From NCBI GenBank assembly GCA_946902985.2, contig OX336388.2, positions 1,696,971,978 to 1,697,035,977 on the forward strand: 64,000 bases of DNA, in the 5' to 3' direction. This document shows positions 39,322 to 53,824 of the stretch, piece by piece; position 1 is the first letter of the stretch, and each line of letters begins with the position of its first letter. The notes under the pieces are model-generated. The model was not told the origin of the DNA. It ran no database searches and saw only the letters and a list, made by a program, of their open reading frames with translations. Both the position numbers and the translations under genes were made by a program. This DNA comes from Meconema thalassinum. Taxonomy: Eukaryota; Arthropoda; Insecta; Orthoptera; Tettigoniidae.

Positions 39322-42300
39322 ATTACTAATTATGACAAGAAACTGTAACTTAGATACTAATTATGACAGGTAACTGTAACTTCGATACTAATTATGACAA
39401 GTAACTGTAATTTCGATACAAATTTTGGAAGGTAACTGTAACTTCGATACTAATTATGACAGGTATCAGTAACTTCGATACTAATTATGACAAGTAACTG
39501 TAACTTCGATTCTAATTATGGCAGGTAACTGTAACTTCGATACTAATTATGACAGGTAACAGTAATTTCGATACTAATTATGACAAGTGACTGTAACTTC
39601 GATACTAATTATGACAGGTAACTGTAACTTCGTTACTAATTATGACAAGTAACTGTAATTTCGTTACAAATTATGGCAGGTAATAGTAATTTCGATACTA
39701 ATTATGAAAGGTAACAGTAACTTCGATACTAATTATGACAAGTAACAGTAACTTCGATACTTATTATGACAAGTAACTGTAACTTCGATACTAATTATGA
39801 CAGGTAACTGTAACTTCGTTACTAATTATGACAAGTAGCTGTAATTTCGATACAAATTATGACAGGTAACTGTATCTTCGTTACTAATTATGACAAGTAA
39901 CTGTAATTTCGATACAAATTTTGGCAGGTAACTGTAACTTCGATACTAATTATGACCAGTAACTATAACTTCGAATCAAATTAAGACAGGTAATTGTAAC
40001 TTCGATACTAATTATGACAAGAAACTCTAACTTCGTTACTAATTATGACAAGTAACAGTAATTTTGATAAAAGATTATGGTAGGTAACTGTAACTTCAAT
40101 ACTAATTACGACGGGTAACAGTAACTTCGATACTAATTATGACAGGTAACTGTAACTTCGTTACTAATTATGACAAGTCCCTGTAATTTCGATACTAAGT
40201 ATGGCAAGTAAAAGTAACTTCGATATTAATTATGACAGGTAACAGTAACTTCGATACTAATTATGACAAGTAACTGTAACTTCGATACTAATTATGACAA
40301 GTAACTATAACTTCGATACAAATTATGACAGGTAACTGTAACGTCGATACTAATTATGACAAGAAACTCTAACTTCGTTACTAATTATGACAAGTAACAG
40401 TAATTTTGATAAAACATTATGGTAGGTAACTGTAACTTCAATACTAATTATGACAGGTAACAGTAACTTCGATACTAATTATGACAGGTAACTGTAACTT
40501 CGTTACTAATTATGACAAGTAACTTTAATTTCGGTACTAATTATGGCAGGTAACTGTAACTTCGTTACTAATTATGACAAGTCCCTATAATTTCGATACA
40601 AATTATGGCAGGTAACTGTAACTTCGATACTAAATTTGTCAGGTAACTGTAACTTCGTTACTAATTATGACAAGTAGCTGTAATTTCGATACAAATTATG
40701 ACAGGTAACAGTACCTTCGATACTAATTATGACATGTAACTGTAACTTCGATACTAATTATGACAAGGAACTGTTATTTCGATACAAATTATGGCAGGTA
40801 ACTGTAACATCGATACTAATTATGACAGGTAACAGTAACTTCGATACTAATTATGACCAGTAACTATAACTTCGAATCAAATTATGACAGGTAATTGTAA
40901 CTTTGATACTAATTATGACAAGAAACTCTAACTTCGTTACTAATTATGACAAGTAACAGTAATTTTGATAAAAGATTATGGTAGGTAACTGTAACTTCAA
41001 TACTAATTACGACGGGTAACAGTAACTTCGATACTAATTATGACAGGTAACTGTAACTTCGTTACTAATTATGACACGTCCCTGTAATTTCGATACTAAG
41101 TATGGCAAGTAAAAGTAACTTCGATATTAATTATGACAGGTAACAGTAACTTCGATACTAATTATGACAAGTAACTGTAACTTCGATACTTATTATGACA
41201 AGTAACTATAACTTCGATACAAATTATGACAGGTAACTGTAACGTCGATACTAATAATGACAAGAAACTCTAACTTCGTTACTAATTATGACAAGTAACA
41301 GTAATTTTGATAAAAAATTATGGTAGGTAACTGTAACTTCAATACTCATTATGACAGATAAGAGTAACTTCAATACTAATTATGACAGGTAAATGTAACT
41401 TCGTTACTAATTATGACAAGTAACTTTAATTTCGATACTAATTATGGCAGGTAACTGTAACTTCGTTACTAATTATGACAAGTCCCTATAATTTCGATAC
41501 AAATTATGGCAGGTAACTGTAACTTCGATACTAAATTTGTCAGGTAACTGTAACTTCGTTACTAATTATGACAACTAGCTGTAATTTCGATACAAATTAT
41601 GACAGGTAACTGTATCTTCGTTACTAATTATGACATGTAAATGTTATTTCGATACAAATTATGGCAGGTAACAGTACCTTCGATACTATTTATGACAGGT
41701 AACTGTAAATTCGATACTTATTATGACCTGTAACTGTAACTTCGATACTAATTATGACAAGTAACTGAAACTTCGATACTTATTATGACAGGTAACTGTA
41801 ACTTCATTACTAATTATGACAAGTAACTGTAATTTCGATACAAATTTTGGAAGGTAACTGTAACATCGATACTAATTATGAGAGGTATCAGTAACTTCGA
41901 TACTAATTATGACAAGTAACTGTAAATTCGATTCTAATTATGGCAGGTAACTGTAACTTCGATACTAATTATGACAGGTAACAGAAATTTCGATACTAAT
42001 TATGACAAGTGACTGTAACTTCGATACTAATAATGACAGGTAACTGTATCTTCGTTACTAATTATGACAAGTAACTGTAATTTCGTTACAAATTATGGCA
42101 GGTAATAGTAACTTCGATACTAATTATGACAAGTAACAGTAACTTCGATACCTATTATGACAAGTAACTGTAACTTCGATACTAATTATGACAGGTAACT
42201 GTAACTTCGTTACTAATTATGACAAGTAACTGTAATTTCGATACAAATTTTGGCAGGTAACTGTTACTTCGATACTGATTATGACAGGTAACAGTAACTT

Positions 42301-43850
42301 CGATACTAATTATGACAGGAAACTGTAACTTCGTTACTAATTATGAAAAGTAACTGTAATTCCGATACAAATTATGGCAGGTAACAGTACCTTCGATACT
42401 AATTATGACAGGTAACTGTAACTTCGATACTAATTATGACAAGGAACTGTAATTTCGATAAAATTATGGCAGGTAACTGTAATTTCGATACAAATTATGA
42501 CAGGTAACAGTAACTTCGATACTACTTATGACAAGTAACTATAACTTCTAATCAAATTATTACAGGTAACTGTAACTTCGATACTAATTATGACAAGAAA
42601 CTCTAATTTCGTTACTAATTATGACAAGTAACAGTAATTTTGATAAAAAATTATGGTAGGTAACTGTAAGTTCAATACTAATTATGACAGGTAGCAGTAA
42701 CTTCGATACTAATAATGACAGGTAACTGTAACTTCGTTACTATTTATGACAAGTCCCTGTAATTTCGATACAAATTATGGCAGGTAACTGTAACATCGTT
42801 ACTAATTATGACAAGTAACTGTATTTTCGTTACTTATTATGGCAGGTAATTGTAATTTCGATACTAATTATGACAGGTAACAGTAACTTCGGTACTAATT
42901 ATGACAGGTAACTGTAACTTCGTTACTAATTATGACAAGGAACTGTAATTTCGATACAAATTATGGCAGGTAACTGTAACTTCGATTCTAATTATGACAG
43001 GTAACAGTAACTTCGATACTTATTATGGCAGGTAACAGTACCTTCGATACTAATTATGACAGGAAACTGTAACGTCGATACTAATTATGACAAGGAACTG
43101 TAATTTCGATACAAATTATGGCAGGTAACTGTAACTTCGATACTAATTATGACAGGTAACAGTAACTTCGATACTTATTATGACAAGTAACTGTAACTTC
43201 GATACTAATTATGACAGGTAACTGTAACTTCGATACTAATTATGACAAGTAACTGTAACTTCGATACTAATTATGACAAGTAACTGTAACTTCGATACAA
43301 ATTATGAGGGGTAACAGTAACTTCGATATTAATTATGACAAGTAACAGTAACTTCGATACTAATTATGACAAGTAACTGTAATTTCGATACAAATTTTGG
43401 CAGGTAACTGTACCTTCGATACTAATTATGACAGGTAACAGTAACTTCGATACTTATTATGACAAGTAACTGTAACTTCGATACTAATTATGACAGGTAA
43501 CTGTAACGTCGTTACAAATTATGACAAGTAACTGTAATTTCGATACAAATTATGGCAGGTAACTCTAACTTCGATACTAATTATGACAGGTAACAGTAAC
43601 TTCGATACTAATTATGGCAGGTACCTGTAACTTCGATACTAATTATGACAGGTAACAGTAACTTTGATACTAATTATGACAAGTAACTGTAACTTCGATA
43701 CTAATTATGACAGGTAACAAACTTCGTTACTAATTATGACAAGTAACTGTAATTTCGTTACAAATTATGGCAGGTAATTGTAATTTCGATACTAATTATG
43801 ACAGGTAACAGAAACTTCGATAATAATTATGACAAGTAACAGTAACTTCG
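36650..43850 (+). repeat. Large duplication V, copy 1 (approximate ends)
   Basis: Rare variants recur 8.56-8.96 kb downstream: CTTATTATGA 36687 to 45591, AGGGGT 37504 to 46407, AATTTAGAC 39082 to 47644, CGGTAC 40532 to 49404, landmark 42756 to 51657, KpnI palindrome 43618 to 52581. Offset steps are mostly monomer multiples. This unit overlaps duplications III and IV because it was copied from a region containing their ancestor or products. Confidence 0.75.
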
Positions 43851-45358
43851 ATACTTATTATGACAAGTAACTGTAACTTCGATACTTATTCTGACAAGTA
43901 ACTATAACTTCGATACAAATTATGACTGGTAACTGTAACGCCGATACTAATTATGACAAGAAACTCTAACATCGTTACTAATTATGACAAGTAACAGTAA
44001 TTTTTATAAAAAATTATGGTAGGTAACTGTAACTTCAATACTCATTATGACAGTTAACAGTAACTTCAATACTAATTATGACAGGTAAATGTAACTTCGT
44101 TACTAATTATGACAAGTAACTTTAATTTCGATACTAATTATGGCAGGTAACTGTAACTTCGTTACTAATTATGACAAGTCCCTATAATATCGATACAAAT
44201 TATGGCAGGTAACTGAAACTTCGATACTAAATTTGTCAGGTAACTGTAACTTCGTTACTAATTATGACAAGTAGCTGTAATTTCGATACAAATTATGACA
44301 GGTAACTGTATCTTCGTTACAATTATGACATGTAAATGTTATTTCGATACAAATTATGTCAGGTAACAGTACCTTCGATACTATTTATGACAGGTAACTG
44401 TAAATTCGATACTTATTATGACCTGTAACTGTAACTTCGATACTAATTATGACAAGTAACTGAAACTTCGATACTTATTATGACAGGTAACTGTAACTTC
44501 ATTACTAATTATGACAAGTAACTGTAATTTCGATACAAATTTTGGAAGGTAACTGTAACATCGATACTAATTATGACAGGTATCAGTAACTTCGATACTA
44601 ATTATGACAAGTAACTGTAAATTCGATTCTAATTATGGCAGGTAACTGTAACTTCGATACTAATTATGACAGGTAACAGTAATTTCGATACTAATTATGA
44701 CAAGTGACTGTAACTTCGATACTAATTATGACAGGTAACTGTATCTTCGTTACTAATTATGACAAGTAACTGTAATTTCGTTACAAATTATGGCAGGTAA
44801 TAGTAATTTCGATACTAATTATGACAGGTAACAGTAACTTCGATACTAATTGTGACAAGTAACAGTAACTTCGATACCTATTATGACAAGTAACTGTAAC
44901 TTCGATACTAATTATGACAGGTAACTGTAACTTCGTTACTAATTATGACAAGTAACTGTAATTTCGATACAAATTATGGCAGGTAACAGTACCTTCGATA
45001 CTAATTATGACAGGTAACTGTAACTTCGATACTAATTATGACAAGGAACTGTAATTTCGATACAAATTATGGCAGGTAACTGTAACTTCGATACTAATTA
45101 TGACAGGTAACAGTAACTTCGATACTACTTATGACAAGTAACTATAACTTCTAATCAAATTATTACAGGTAACTGTAACTTCGATACTAATTATGACAAG
45201 AAACTCTAACTTCGTTACTAATTATGGCAAGTAACAGTAATTTTGATAAAAAATTATGGTAGGTAACTGTAACTTCAATACTAATTATGACAGGTAACAG
45301 TAACTTCGATACTAATTATGACAGGTAACAGTAACTTCGTTACTATTTAGGACAATTC
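42756..45358 (+). repeat. HOR copy 11 (2,603 bp)
   Basis: The first ~860 bp match 32142-33001 at offset 10,614. From 43616 the sequence differs and holds the CAGGTACCTG monomer (43618) and a 29-bp monomer (43712-43740). From about 43.9 kb it resembles 41.2-42.75 kb (offset 2,696 falling to 2,603, a loss of three monomers), with a marker at 44181. A 1-bp deletion is seen near 44320. The closing TTCTAATCAAA monomer is at 45149. Confidence 0.75.
43618..43740 (+). repeat. KpnI-palindrome cassette, copy 1
   Basis: A monomer with the 10-bp palindrome CAGGTACCTG (43618-43627) is followed three monomers later by a 29-bp monomer (43712-43740) in which GTAACAGTAAC has become GTAACAAAC. The GGTACC hexamer was noticed only in the four cassette copies, which makes it a good landmark. 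Confidence 0.85.
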
Positions 45359-48300
45359 CCTGTAATTTCGATACAAATTATGGCAGGTAACTGTAACTTC
45401 GTTACTAATTATGACAAGTAACTGTATTTTCGTTACAAATTATGGCAGGTAATTGTAATTTCGATACTAATTATGACAGGTAACAGTAACTTCGATACTA
45501 ATTATGACAAGTAACAGTAACTTCGATACTTATTGTGACAAGTAACTGTAACTTCGATACTAATTATGACAGGTAACAGTAACTTCGAAACTTATTATGA
45601 TAAGTAACTGTAACTTCGATACTAATTATGACAGGTAACTGTAACTTCGATACTAATTATGACAAGTAACTGTAACTTCGATACTAATTATGACAAGTAA
45701 CTGTAACTTCGATACTAATTATGAGGGGTAACAGTAACTTCGATATTAATTATGACAAGTAACAGTAACTTCGATACTAATTATGACAAGTAACTGTAAT
45801 TTCGATACAAATTAAGGCAGGTAATTGTAATTTCGATAATAATTATGACAGGTAACAGTAACTTCGATACTAATTATGACAAGTAACAGTAACTTCGAAA
45901 CGAATTATGACAAGTAACTGTAACTTCGATACTAATTATGACAGGTAACTGTAACTTCGTTACTAATTATGACAAGTAACTGTAATTTCGATACAAATTT
46001 TGGCAGGTAACTGTAACTTCGATATTAATTATGACAGGTAACAGTAACTTCGATACTAATTATGACAAGTAACTGTAATTTCGATACTAATTATGACAGG
46101 TAACTGTAACTTCGTTACTAATTGTGACAAGTAACTGAAATTTCGATACAAATTATGGAAGGTAACTGTAACATCGATACTAATTATGACAGGTAACAGT
46201 AACTTCGATACTAATTATGACAAGTAACTATAACTTCGATACAAATTATGACAGGTAACTGTATCTTCGATACTAATTATGACAAGAAACTCTAACTTCG
46301 TTACTAATTATGATAAGTAACAGTAATTTTGATAAAAAATTATGGTAGGTAACTGTAACTTCAATACTAATTATGACAGGTAACAGTAACTTCGATACTA
46401 ATTATCAGGGGTAACTGTAACTTCGTTACTAATTATGACAAGTTACTTTAATTTCGATACTAATTATGGCAGGTAACTGTAACTTCGTTACTAATTATGA
46501 CAAGTCCCTATAATTTCGATACAAATAATGGCAGGTTACTGTAACTTCGATACTAATTATGTCAGGTAACAGTTTCTTCGATACTAATTATGACAGGAAA
46601 GTGTAACTTCGTTACTAATTATGACAAGTAGCTGTAATTTCGATGCAAATTATCACAGGTAACTGTATCTTCGTTACTAATTATGACAAGTAACTGTAAT
46701 TTCGATACAAATTTTGGCAGGTAACTGTAACTTCGATACTGATTATGACAGGTAACAGTAACATCGATACTAATTATGACAGGAAACTGTAACTTCGTTA
46801 CTAATTATGACAAGTAACTGTAATTTCGATAAAAATTATGACAGGTAACTGTAACTTCGTAACTAATTATGACAAGTAACTGTAATTCCGAAACAAATTA
46901 TGGCAGGTAACAGTACCTTCTATACTAATTATGACATGTAACTGTAACTTCGATACTAATTATGACAAGGAACTGTAATTTCGATACAAATTATGGCAGG
47001 TAACTGTAACATCGATACTAATTATGACAGGTAACAGTAACTTCGATACTAATTATGACCAGTAACTATAACTTCGAATCAAATTATGACGGGTAATTGT
47101 AACTTCGATACTAATTATGACAAGAAACTCTAACTTCGTTACTAATTATGACAAGTAACAGTAATTTTGATAAAAAATTATGGTAGGTAACTGTAACTTC
47201 AATACTAATTACGACGGGTAACAGTAACTTCGATACTAATTATGACAGGTAACAGTAACTTCGATACTAATTATGACAAGTAAATGTAACTTCGATACTA
47301 ATTATGACAAGTAACTATAACTTCGATACAAATTATGACAGGTAACTGTAACGTCGATACTAATTATGACAAGAAACTGTAACTTCGATACTAATTATGA
47401 CACGAAACTGTAACTTCGATACTAATTATGACAGGTAACAGTAACTTCGATACTAATTATGACAAGTAACTGTAATTTCGATACAAATTTTGGAAGGTAA
47501 CTGTAACTTCGATACTAATTATGACAGGTATCAGTAACTTCGATACTAATTATGACAAGTAACTGTAACTTCGATTCTAATTATGGCAGGTAACTGTAAC
47601 TTTGATACTAATTATGACAGGTAACAGTAACTTCGATACTAATTTAGACAAGTAACTGTAACTTCGTTACTAATTATGACAAGTAACTCTAATTTTGATA
47701 AAAAATTATGGCAGGTAACTGTAACTTCGATACTAATTAATACAGGGAACAGTAACTTCGATTCTAATTATGACAGGTTACTGTAACATCGTTACTAATT
47801 ATGTCAAGTAACTGTAACTTCGATACTAATTATGACAAGTAACTGTAACTTCGATACTTATTATGACAGGTAACTGTAACTTCATTACTAATTATGACAA
47901 GAAACTGTAACTTAGATACTAATTATGACAAGTAACTGTAACTTCGATACTAATTATGACAAGTAACTGTAATTTCGATACAAATTTTGGAAGGTAACTG
48001 TAACTTCGATACTAATTATGACAGGTATCAGTAACTTCGATACTAATTATGACAAGTAACTGTAACTTCGATTCTATTTATGGCAGGTAACTGTAACTTC
48101 GATACTAATTATGACAGGTAACAGTAATTTCGATACTAATTATGACAAGTGACTGTAACTTCGATACTAATTATGACAGGTAACTGTAACTTCGTTACTA
48201 ATTATGACAAGTATCTGTAATTTCGTTACAAATTATGGCAGGTAATAGTAATTTCGATACTAATTATGACAGGTAACAGTAACTTCGATACTAATTATGA

Positions 48301-51300
48301 CAAGTAACAGTAACTTCGATACTTATTATGACAAGTAACTGTAACTTCGATACTAATTATGACAGGTAACTGTAACTTCGTTACTAATTATGACAAGTAG
48401 CTGTAATTTCGATACAAATTATGACAGGTAACTGTATCTTCGTTACTAATTATGACAAGTAACTGTAATTTCGATACAAATTTTGGCAGGTAACTGTAAC
48501 TTCGATACTGATTATGACACGTAACAGTAACATCGATACTAATTATGACAGGAAACTGTAACTTCGTTACTAATTATGACAAGTAACTGTAATTTCTATA
48601 CAAATTATGACAGGTAACTGTAACTTCGTAACTAATTATGACAAGTAACTGTAATTCCGAAACAAATTATGGCAGGTAACAGTGCCTTCGATACTAATTA
48701 TGACATGTAACTGTAACTTCGATACTAATTATGACAAGGAACTGTAATTTAGATACAAATTATGGCAGGTAACTGTAACATCGATACTAATTATGACAGG
48801 TAACAGTAACTTCGATACTAATTATGACCAGTAACTATAACTTCGAATCAAATTATGACAGGTAATTGTAACTTCGATACTAATTATGACAAGAAACTCT
48901 AACTTCGTTACTAATTATGACAAGTAACAGTAATTTTGATAAAAGATTATGGTAGGTAACTGTAACTTCAATACTAATTACGACGGGTAACAGTAACTTC
49001 GATACTAATTATGACAGGTAACTGTAACTTCGTTACTAATTATGACAAGTCCCTGTAATTTCGATACTAATTATGGCAAGTAAAAGTAACTTCGATATTA
49101 ATTATGACAGGTAACAGTAACTTCGATACTAATTATGACAAGTAACTGTAACTTCGATACTAATTATGACAAGTAACTATAACTTCGATACAAATTATGA
49201 CAGGTAACTGTAACGTCGATACTAATTATGACAAGAAACTCTAACTTCGTTACTAATTATGACAAGTAACAGTAATTTTGATAAAAAATTATGGTAGGTA
49301 ACTGTAACTTCAATACTAATTATGACAGGTAACAGTAACTTCGATACTAATTATGACAGGTAACTGTAACTTCGTTACTAATTATGACAAGTAACTTTAA
49401 TTTCGGTACTAATTATGGCAGGTAACTGTAACTTCGTTACTAATTATGACAAGTCCCTATAATTTCGATACAAATTATGGCAGGTAACTGTAACTTCGAT
49501 ACTTAATTTGTCAGGTAACTGTAACTTCGTTACTAATTATGACAAGTAGCTGTAATTTCGATACAAATTATGACAGGTAACAGTACCTTCGATACTAATT
49601 ATGACATGTAACTGTAACTTCGATACTAATTATGACAAGGAACTGTAATTTCGATACAAATTATGGCAGGTAACTGTAACATCGATACTAATTATGACAG
49701 GTAACAGTAACTTCGATACTAATTATGCCCAGTAACTATAACTTCGAATCAAATTATGACAGGTAATTGTAACTTCGATACTAATTATGACAAGAAACTC
49801 TAACTTCGTTACTAATTATGACAAGTAACAGTAATTTTGATAAAAGATTATGGTAGGTAACTGTAACTTCAATACTAATTACGACGGGTAACAGTAACTT
49901 CGATACTAATTATGACAGGAACTGTAACTTCGTTACTAATTATGACAAGTCCCTGTAATTTCGATACTAAGTATGGCAAGTAAAAGTAACATCGATATTA
50001 ATTATGACAGGTAACAGTAACTTCGATACTAACTAAGACAAGTAACTGTAACTTCGATACTTATTATGACAAGTAACTATAACTTCGATACAAATTATGA
50101 CAGGTAACTGTAACGTCGATACTAATTATGACAAGAAACTCTAACTTCGTTACTAATTATGACAAGTAACAGTAATTTTGATAAAAAGTTATGGTAGGTA
50201 ACTGTAACTTCAATACTCATTATGACAGATAACAGTAACTTCAATACTAATTATGACAGGTAAATGTAACTTCGTTACTAATTATGACAAGTAACTTTAA
50301 TTTCGATACTAATTATGGCAGGTAACTGTAACTTCGTTACTAATTATGACAAGTCCCTATAATTTCGATACAAATTATGGCAGGTAACTGTAACTTCGAT
50401 ACTAAATTTGTCAGGTAACTGTAACTTCGTTACTAATTATGACAAGTAGCTGTAATTTCGATACAAATTATGACAGGTAACTGTATCTTCGTTACTATTT
50501 ATGACATGTAAATGTTATTTCGATACAAATTATGGCAGGTAACAGTACCTTCGATACTATTTATGACAGGTAACTGTAAATTCGATACTCATTATGACCT
50601 TTAACTGTAACTTCGATACTAATTATGACAAGTAACTGAAACTTCGATACTTATTATGACAGGTAACTGTAACTTCATTACTAATTATGACAAGTAACTG
50701 TAATTTCGATACAAATTTTGGAAGGTAACTGTAACATCGATACTAATTATGACAGGTATCAGTAACTTCGATACTAATTATGACAAGTAACTGTAAATTC
50801 GATTCTAATTATGGCAGGTAACTGTAACTTCGATACTAATTATGACAGGTAACAGTAATTTCGATACTAATTATGACAAGTGACTGTAACTTCGATACTA
50901 ATTATGACAGGGAACTGTATCTTCGTTACTAATTATGACAAGTAACTGTAATTTCGTTACAAATTATGGCAGGTAATAGTAATTTCGATACTAATTATGA
51001 CAGGTAACAGTATCTTCGATACTAATTATGACAAGTAACAGTAACTTCGATACCTATTATGACAAGTAACTGTAACTTCGATACTAATTATGACAGGTAA
51101 CTGTAACGTCGTTACTAATTATGACAAGTAACTGTAATTTCGATACAAATTTTGGCAGGTAACTGTAACTTCGATACTGATTATGACAGGTAACAGTAAC
51201 TTCGGTACTAATTATGACAGGAAACTGTAACTTCGTTACTAATTATGACAAGTAACTGTAATTCCGGTACAAATTATGGCGGTAACAGTACCTTCGATAC

Positions 51301-51656
51301 TAATTATGACAGGTAACTGTAACTTCGATACTAATTATGACAAGGAACTGTAATTTCGATAAAATTATGGCAGGTAACTGTAACTTCGATACTAATTATG
51401 ACAGGTAACAATAACTTCGATACTACTTATGACAAGTAACTATAACTTCTAATCAAATTATTACAGGTAACTGTAACTTCGATACTAATTATGACAAGAA
51501 ACTCTAATTTCGCTACTAATTATGACAAGTAACAGTAATTTTGATAAAAAATTATGGTAGGTAACTGTAACTTCAATATTAATTATGACAGGTAACAGTA
51601 ACTTCGATACTAATTATGACAGGTAACTGTAACTTCGTTACTATTTATGACAAGTC
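45359..51656 (+). repeat. HOR copy 12 (6,298 bp)
   Basis: The opening landmark is altered (GACAATTCCCT). From about 45.55 kb the block follows HOR copy 10 at offsets of 8.56-8.90 kb: marker 46507 versus 37604 (8,903), AATTTAGAC 47644 versus 39082 (8,562), CGGTAC 49404 versus 40532 (8,872). Steps between offsets are multiples of 31 (8,562 to 8,872 is ten monomers). Markers at 49052, 49455, 49952 and 50355 preserve the 901-bp doublet of copy 8, here 900 bp because of a 1-bp loss near 49920. Confidence 0.77.
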
Positions 51657-52830
51657 CCTGTAATTTCGATACAAATTATGGCAGGTAACTGTAACTTCGT
51701 TACTAATTATGACAAGTAACTGTATTTTCGTTACAAATTATGGCAGGTAATTGTAATTTCGATACTAATTATGACAGGAAACAGTAACTTCGATACTAAT
51801 TATGACAAGTAACAGTAACTTCGATACTTATTGTGACAAGTAACTGTAACTTCGATACTAATTATGACAGGTAACTGCAACTTCGTTACTAATTATGACA
51901 AGGAACTGTAATTTCGATACAAATTATGGCAGGTAACTGTAACTTCGATACTAATTATGACAGGTAACAGTAACTTCGATACTTATTATGGCAGGTAACA
52001 GTACCTTCGATACTAATTATGACAGGAAACTGTAACGTCGATATTAATTAGGACAAGGAACTGTAATTTCGATACAAATTATGGCAGGTAACTGTAACTT
52101 CGATACTAATTATGACAGGTAACAGTAACTTCGATACTTATTATGACAAGTAACTGTAACTTCGATACTAATTATGACAGGTAACTGTAACTTCGATACT
52201 AATTATGACAAGTAACTGTAACATCGATACTAATTATGACAAGTAACTGTAACTTCGATACAAATTATGAGGGGTAACAGTAACTTCGATATTAATTATG
52301 ACAAGTAACAGTAACTTCGATACTAATTATGACAAGTAACTGTAATTTCGATACAAATTTTGGCAGGTAACTGTACCTTCGATACTAATTATGACAGGTA
52401 ACAGTAACTTCGATACTTATTATGACAAGTAACTGTAACTTCGATACTAATTATGACAGGTAACTGTAACGTCGTTACAAATTATGACAAGTAACTGTAA
52501 TTTCGATACAAATTATGGCAGGTAACTCTAACTTCGATACTTATTATGACAGGTAACAGTAACTTCGATACTAATTATGGCAGGTACCTGTAACTTCGAT
52601 ACTCATTATGACAGGTAACAGTAACTTTGATACTAATTATGACAAGTAACTGTAACTTCGATACTAATTATGACAGGTAACAAACTTCGTTACTAATTAT
52701 GACAAGTAACTGTAATTTCGTTACAAATTATGGCAGGTAATTGTAATTTCGATACTAATTATGACAGGTAACAGTAACTTCGATACTAATTATGACAAGT
52801 AACAGTAACTTCGATACTTAATATGACAAG
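45550..52830 (+). repeat. Large duplication V, copy 2 (approximate ends)
   Basis: Second copy of the ~36.65-43.85 kb block. Compared with copy 1 it has lost several monomers around 47.25-47.4 kb (the marker expected there is missing), gained or kept ten monomers around 48.5-48.8 kb, and kept two monomers after its landmark at 51657. Those ten monomers resemble 10.3-10.6 kb, including GACACGTAACAG. Confidence 0.73.
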
Positions 52831-52842
52831 TAACTATAACTT
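50676..52842 (+). repeat. Tandem duplication VI, copy 1 (2,167 bp)
   Basis: CATTACTAATT at 50676 recurs at 52843; landmark 51657 recurs at 53825; the KpnI palindrome 52581 recurs at 54749. Copy 1 is 1 bp shorter because of GGCGGTAAC near 51279 where copy 2 has GGCAGGTAAC. Confidence 0.87.
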
Positions 52843-53824
52843 CATTACTAATTATGACAAGTAACTGTAATTTCGATACAAATTTTGGAAGGTAACTGTA
52901 ACATCGATACTAATTATGACAGGTATCAGTAACTTCGATACTAATTATGACAAGTAACTGTAAATTCGATTCTAATTATGGCAGGTAACTGTAACTTCGA
53001 TACTAATTATGACAGGTAACAGTAATTTCGATACTAATTATGACAAGTGACTGTAACTTCGATACTAATTATGACAGGGAACTGTATCTTCGTTACTAAT
53101 TACGACAAGTAACTGTAATTTCGTTACAAATTATGGCAGGTAATAGTAATTTCGATACTAATTATGACAGGTAACAGTATCTTCGATACTAATTATGACA
53201 AGTAACAGTAACTTCGATACCTATTATGACAAGTAACTGTAACTTCGATACTAATTATGACAGGTAACTGTAACGTCGTTACTAATTATGACAAGTAACT
53301 GTAATTTCGATACAAATTTTGGCAGGTAACTGTAACTTCGATACTGATTATGACAGGTAACAGTAACGTCGGTACTAATTATGACAGGAAACTGTAACTT
53401 CGTTACTAATTATGACAAGTAACTGTAATTCCGGTACAAATTATGGCAGGTAACAGTACCTTCGATACTAATTATGACAGGTAACTGTAACTTCGATACT
53501 AATTATGACAAGGAACTGTAATTTCGATAAAATTATGGCACGTAACTGTAACTTCGATACTAATTATGACAGGTAACAATAACTTCGATACTATTTATGA
53601 CAAGTAACTATAACTTCTAATCAAATTATTACAGGTAACTGTAACTTCGATACTAATTATGACAAGAAACTCTAATTTCGCTACTAATTATGACAAGTAA
53701 CAGTAATTTTGATAAAAAATTATGGTAGGTAACTGTAACTTCAATATTAGTTATGACAGGTAACAGTAACTTCGATACTAATTATGACAGGTAACTGTAA
53801 CTTCGTTACTATTTATGACAAGTC
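51657..53824 (+). repeat. HOR copy 13 (2,168 bp)
   Basis: It lies between landmarks 51657 and 53825. The first part matches HOR copy 11 (KpnI-palindrome cassette at 52581-52703 versus 43618-43740, offset 8,963, with two monomers lost from copy 11). At 52843 the sequence jumps back to the equivalent of 50676, the junction of a 2,168-bp tandem duplication. The TTCTAATCAAA monomer is at 53615. Confidence 0.82.
52581..52703 (+). repeat. KpnI-palindrome cassette, copy 2
   Basis: CAGGTACCTG at 52581-52590 and the 29-bp monomer at 52675-52703. Both lie exactly 8,963 bp from the first cassette. Confidence 0.85.

Larger units (their letters stand above)
33321..42755 (+). repeat. HOR copy 10, longest compound copy (9,435 bp)
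   Basis: It equals HOR copy 8 (6,548 bp) plus an inserted 2,887 bp. Markers lie at 34717, 35492, 37604, 38379, 40180, 40584, 41081 and 41485. The first two equal those of copy 8 plus 7,727; the next two are the same pair again plus 2,887; the last four equal copy 8 plus 10,614. It also carries a 33-bp monomer with A7 (near 34537 and 37424) and an A5 monomer (near 35383 and 38268) shared with 26816 and 27652 in copy 8. Confidence 0.82.
33002..43615 (+). repeat. Large duplication III, copy 2, enlarged to 10,614 bp
   Basis: Second copy of 25275-33001, longer by exactly 2,887 bp because of an internal tandem duplication at 33548-39321. Beyond that the offset to copy 1 is 10,614 = 7,727 + 2,887 (28507 to 39121, 29918 to 40532, 32142 to 42756). 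By eye I noticed about a dozen substitutions and no indel over the last ~4.5 kb, so the copies are young. The end at 43615 mirrors the join at 33001/33002. Confidence 0.88.
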
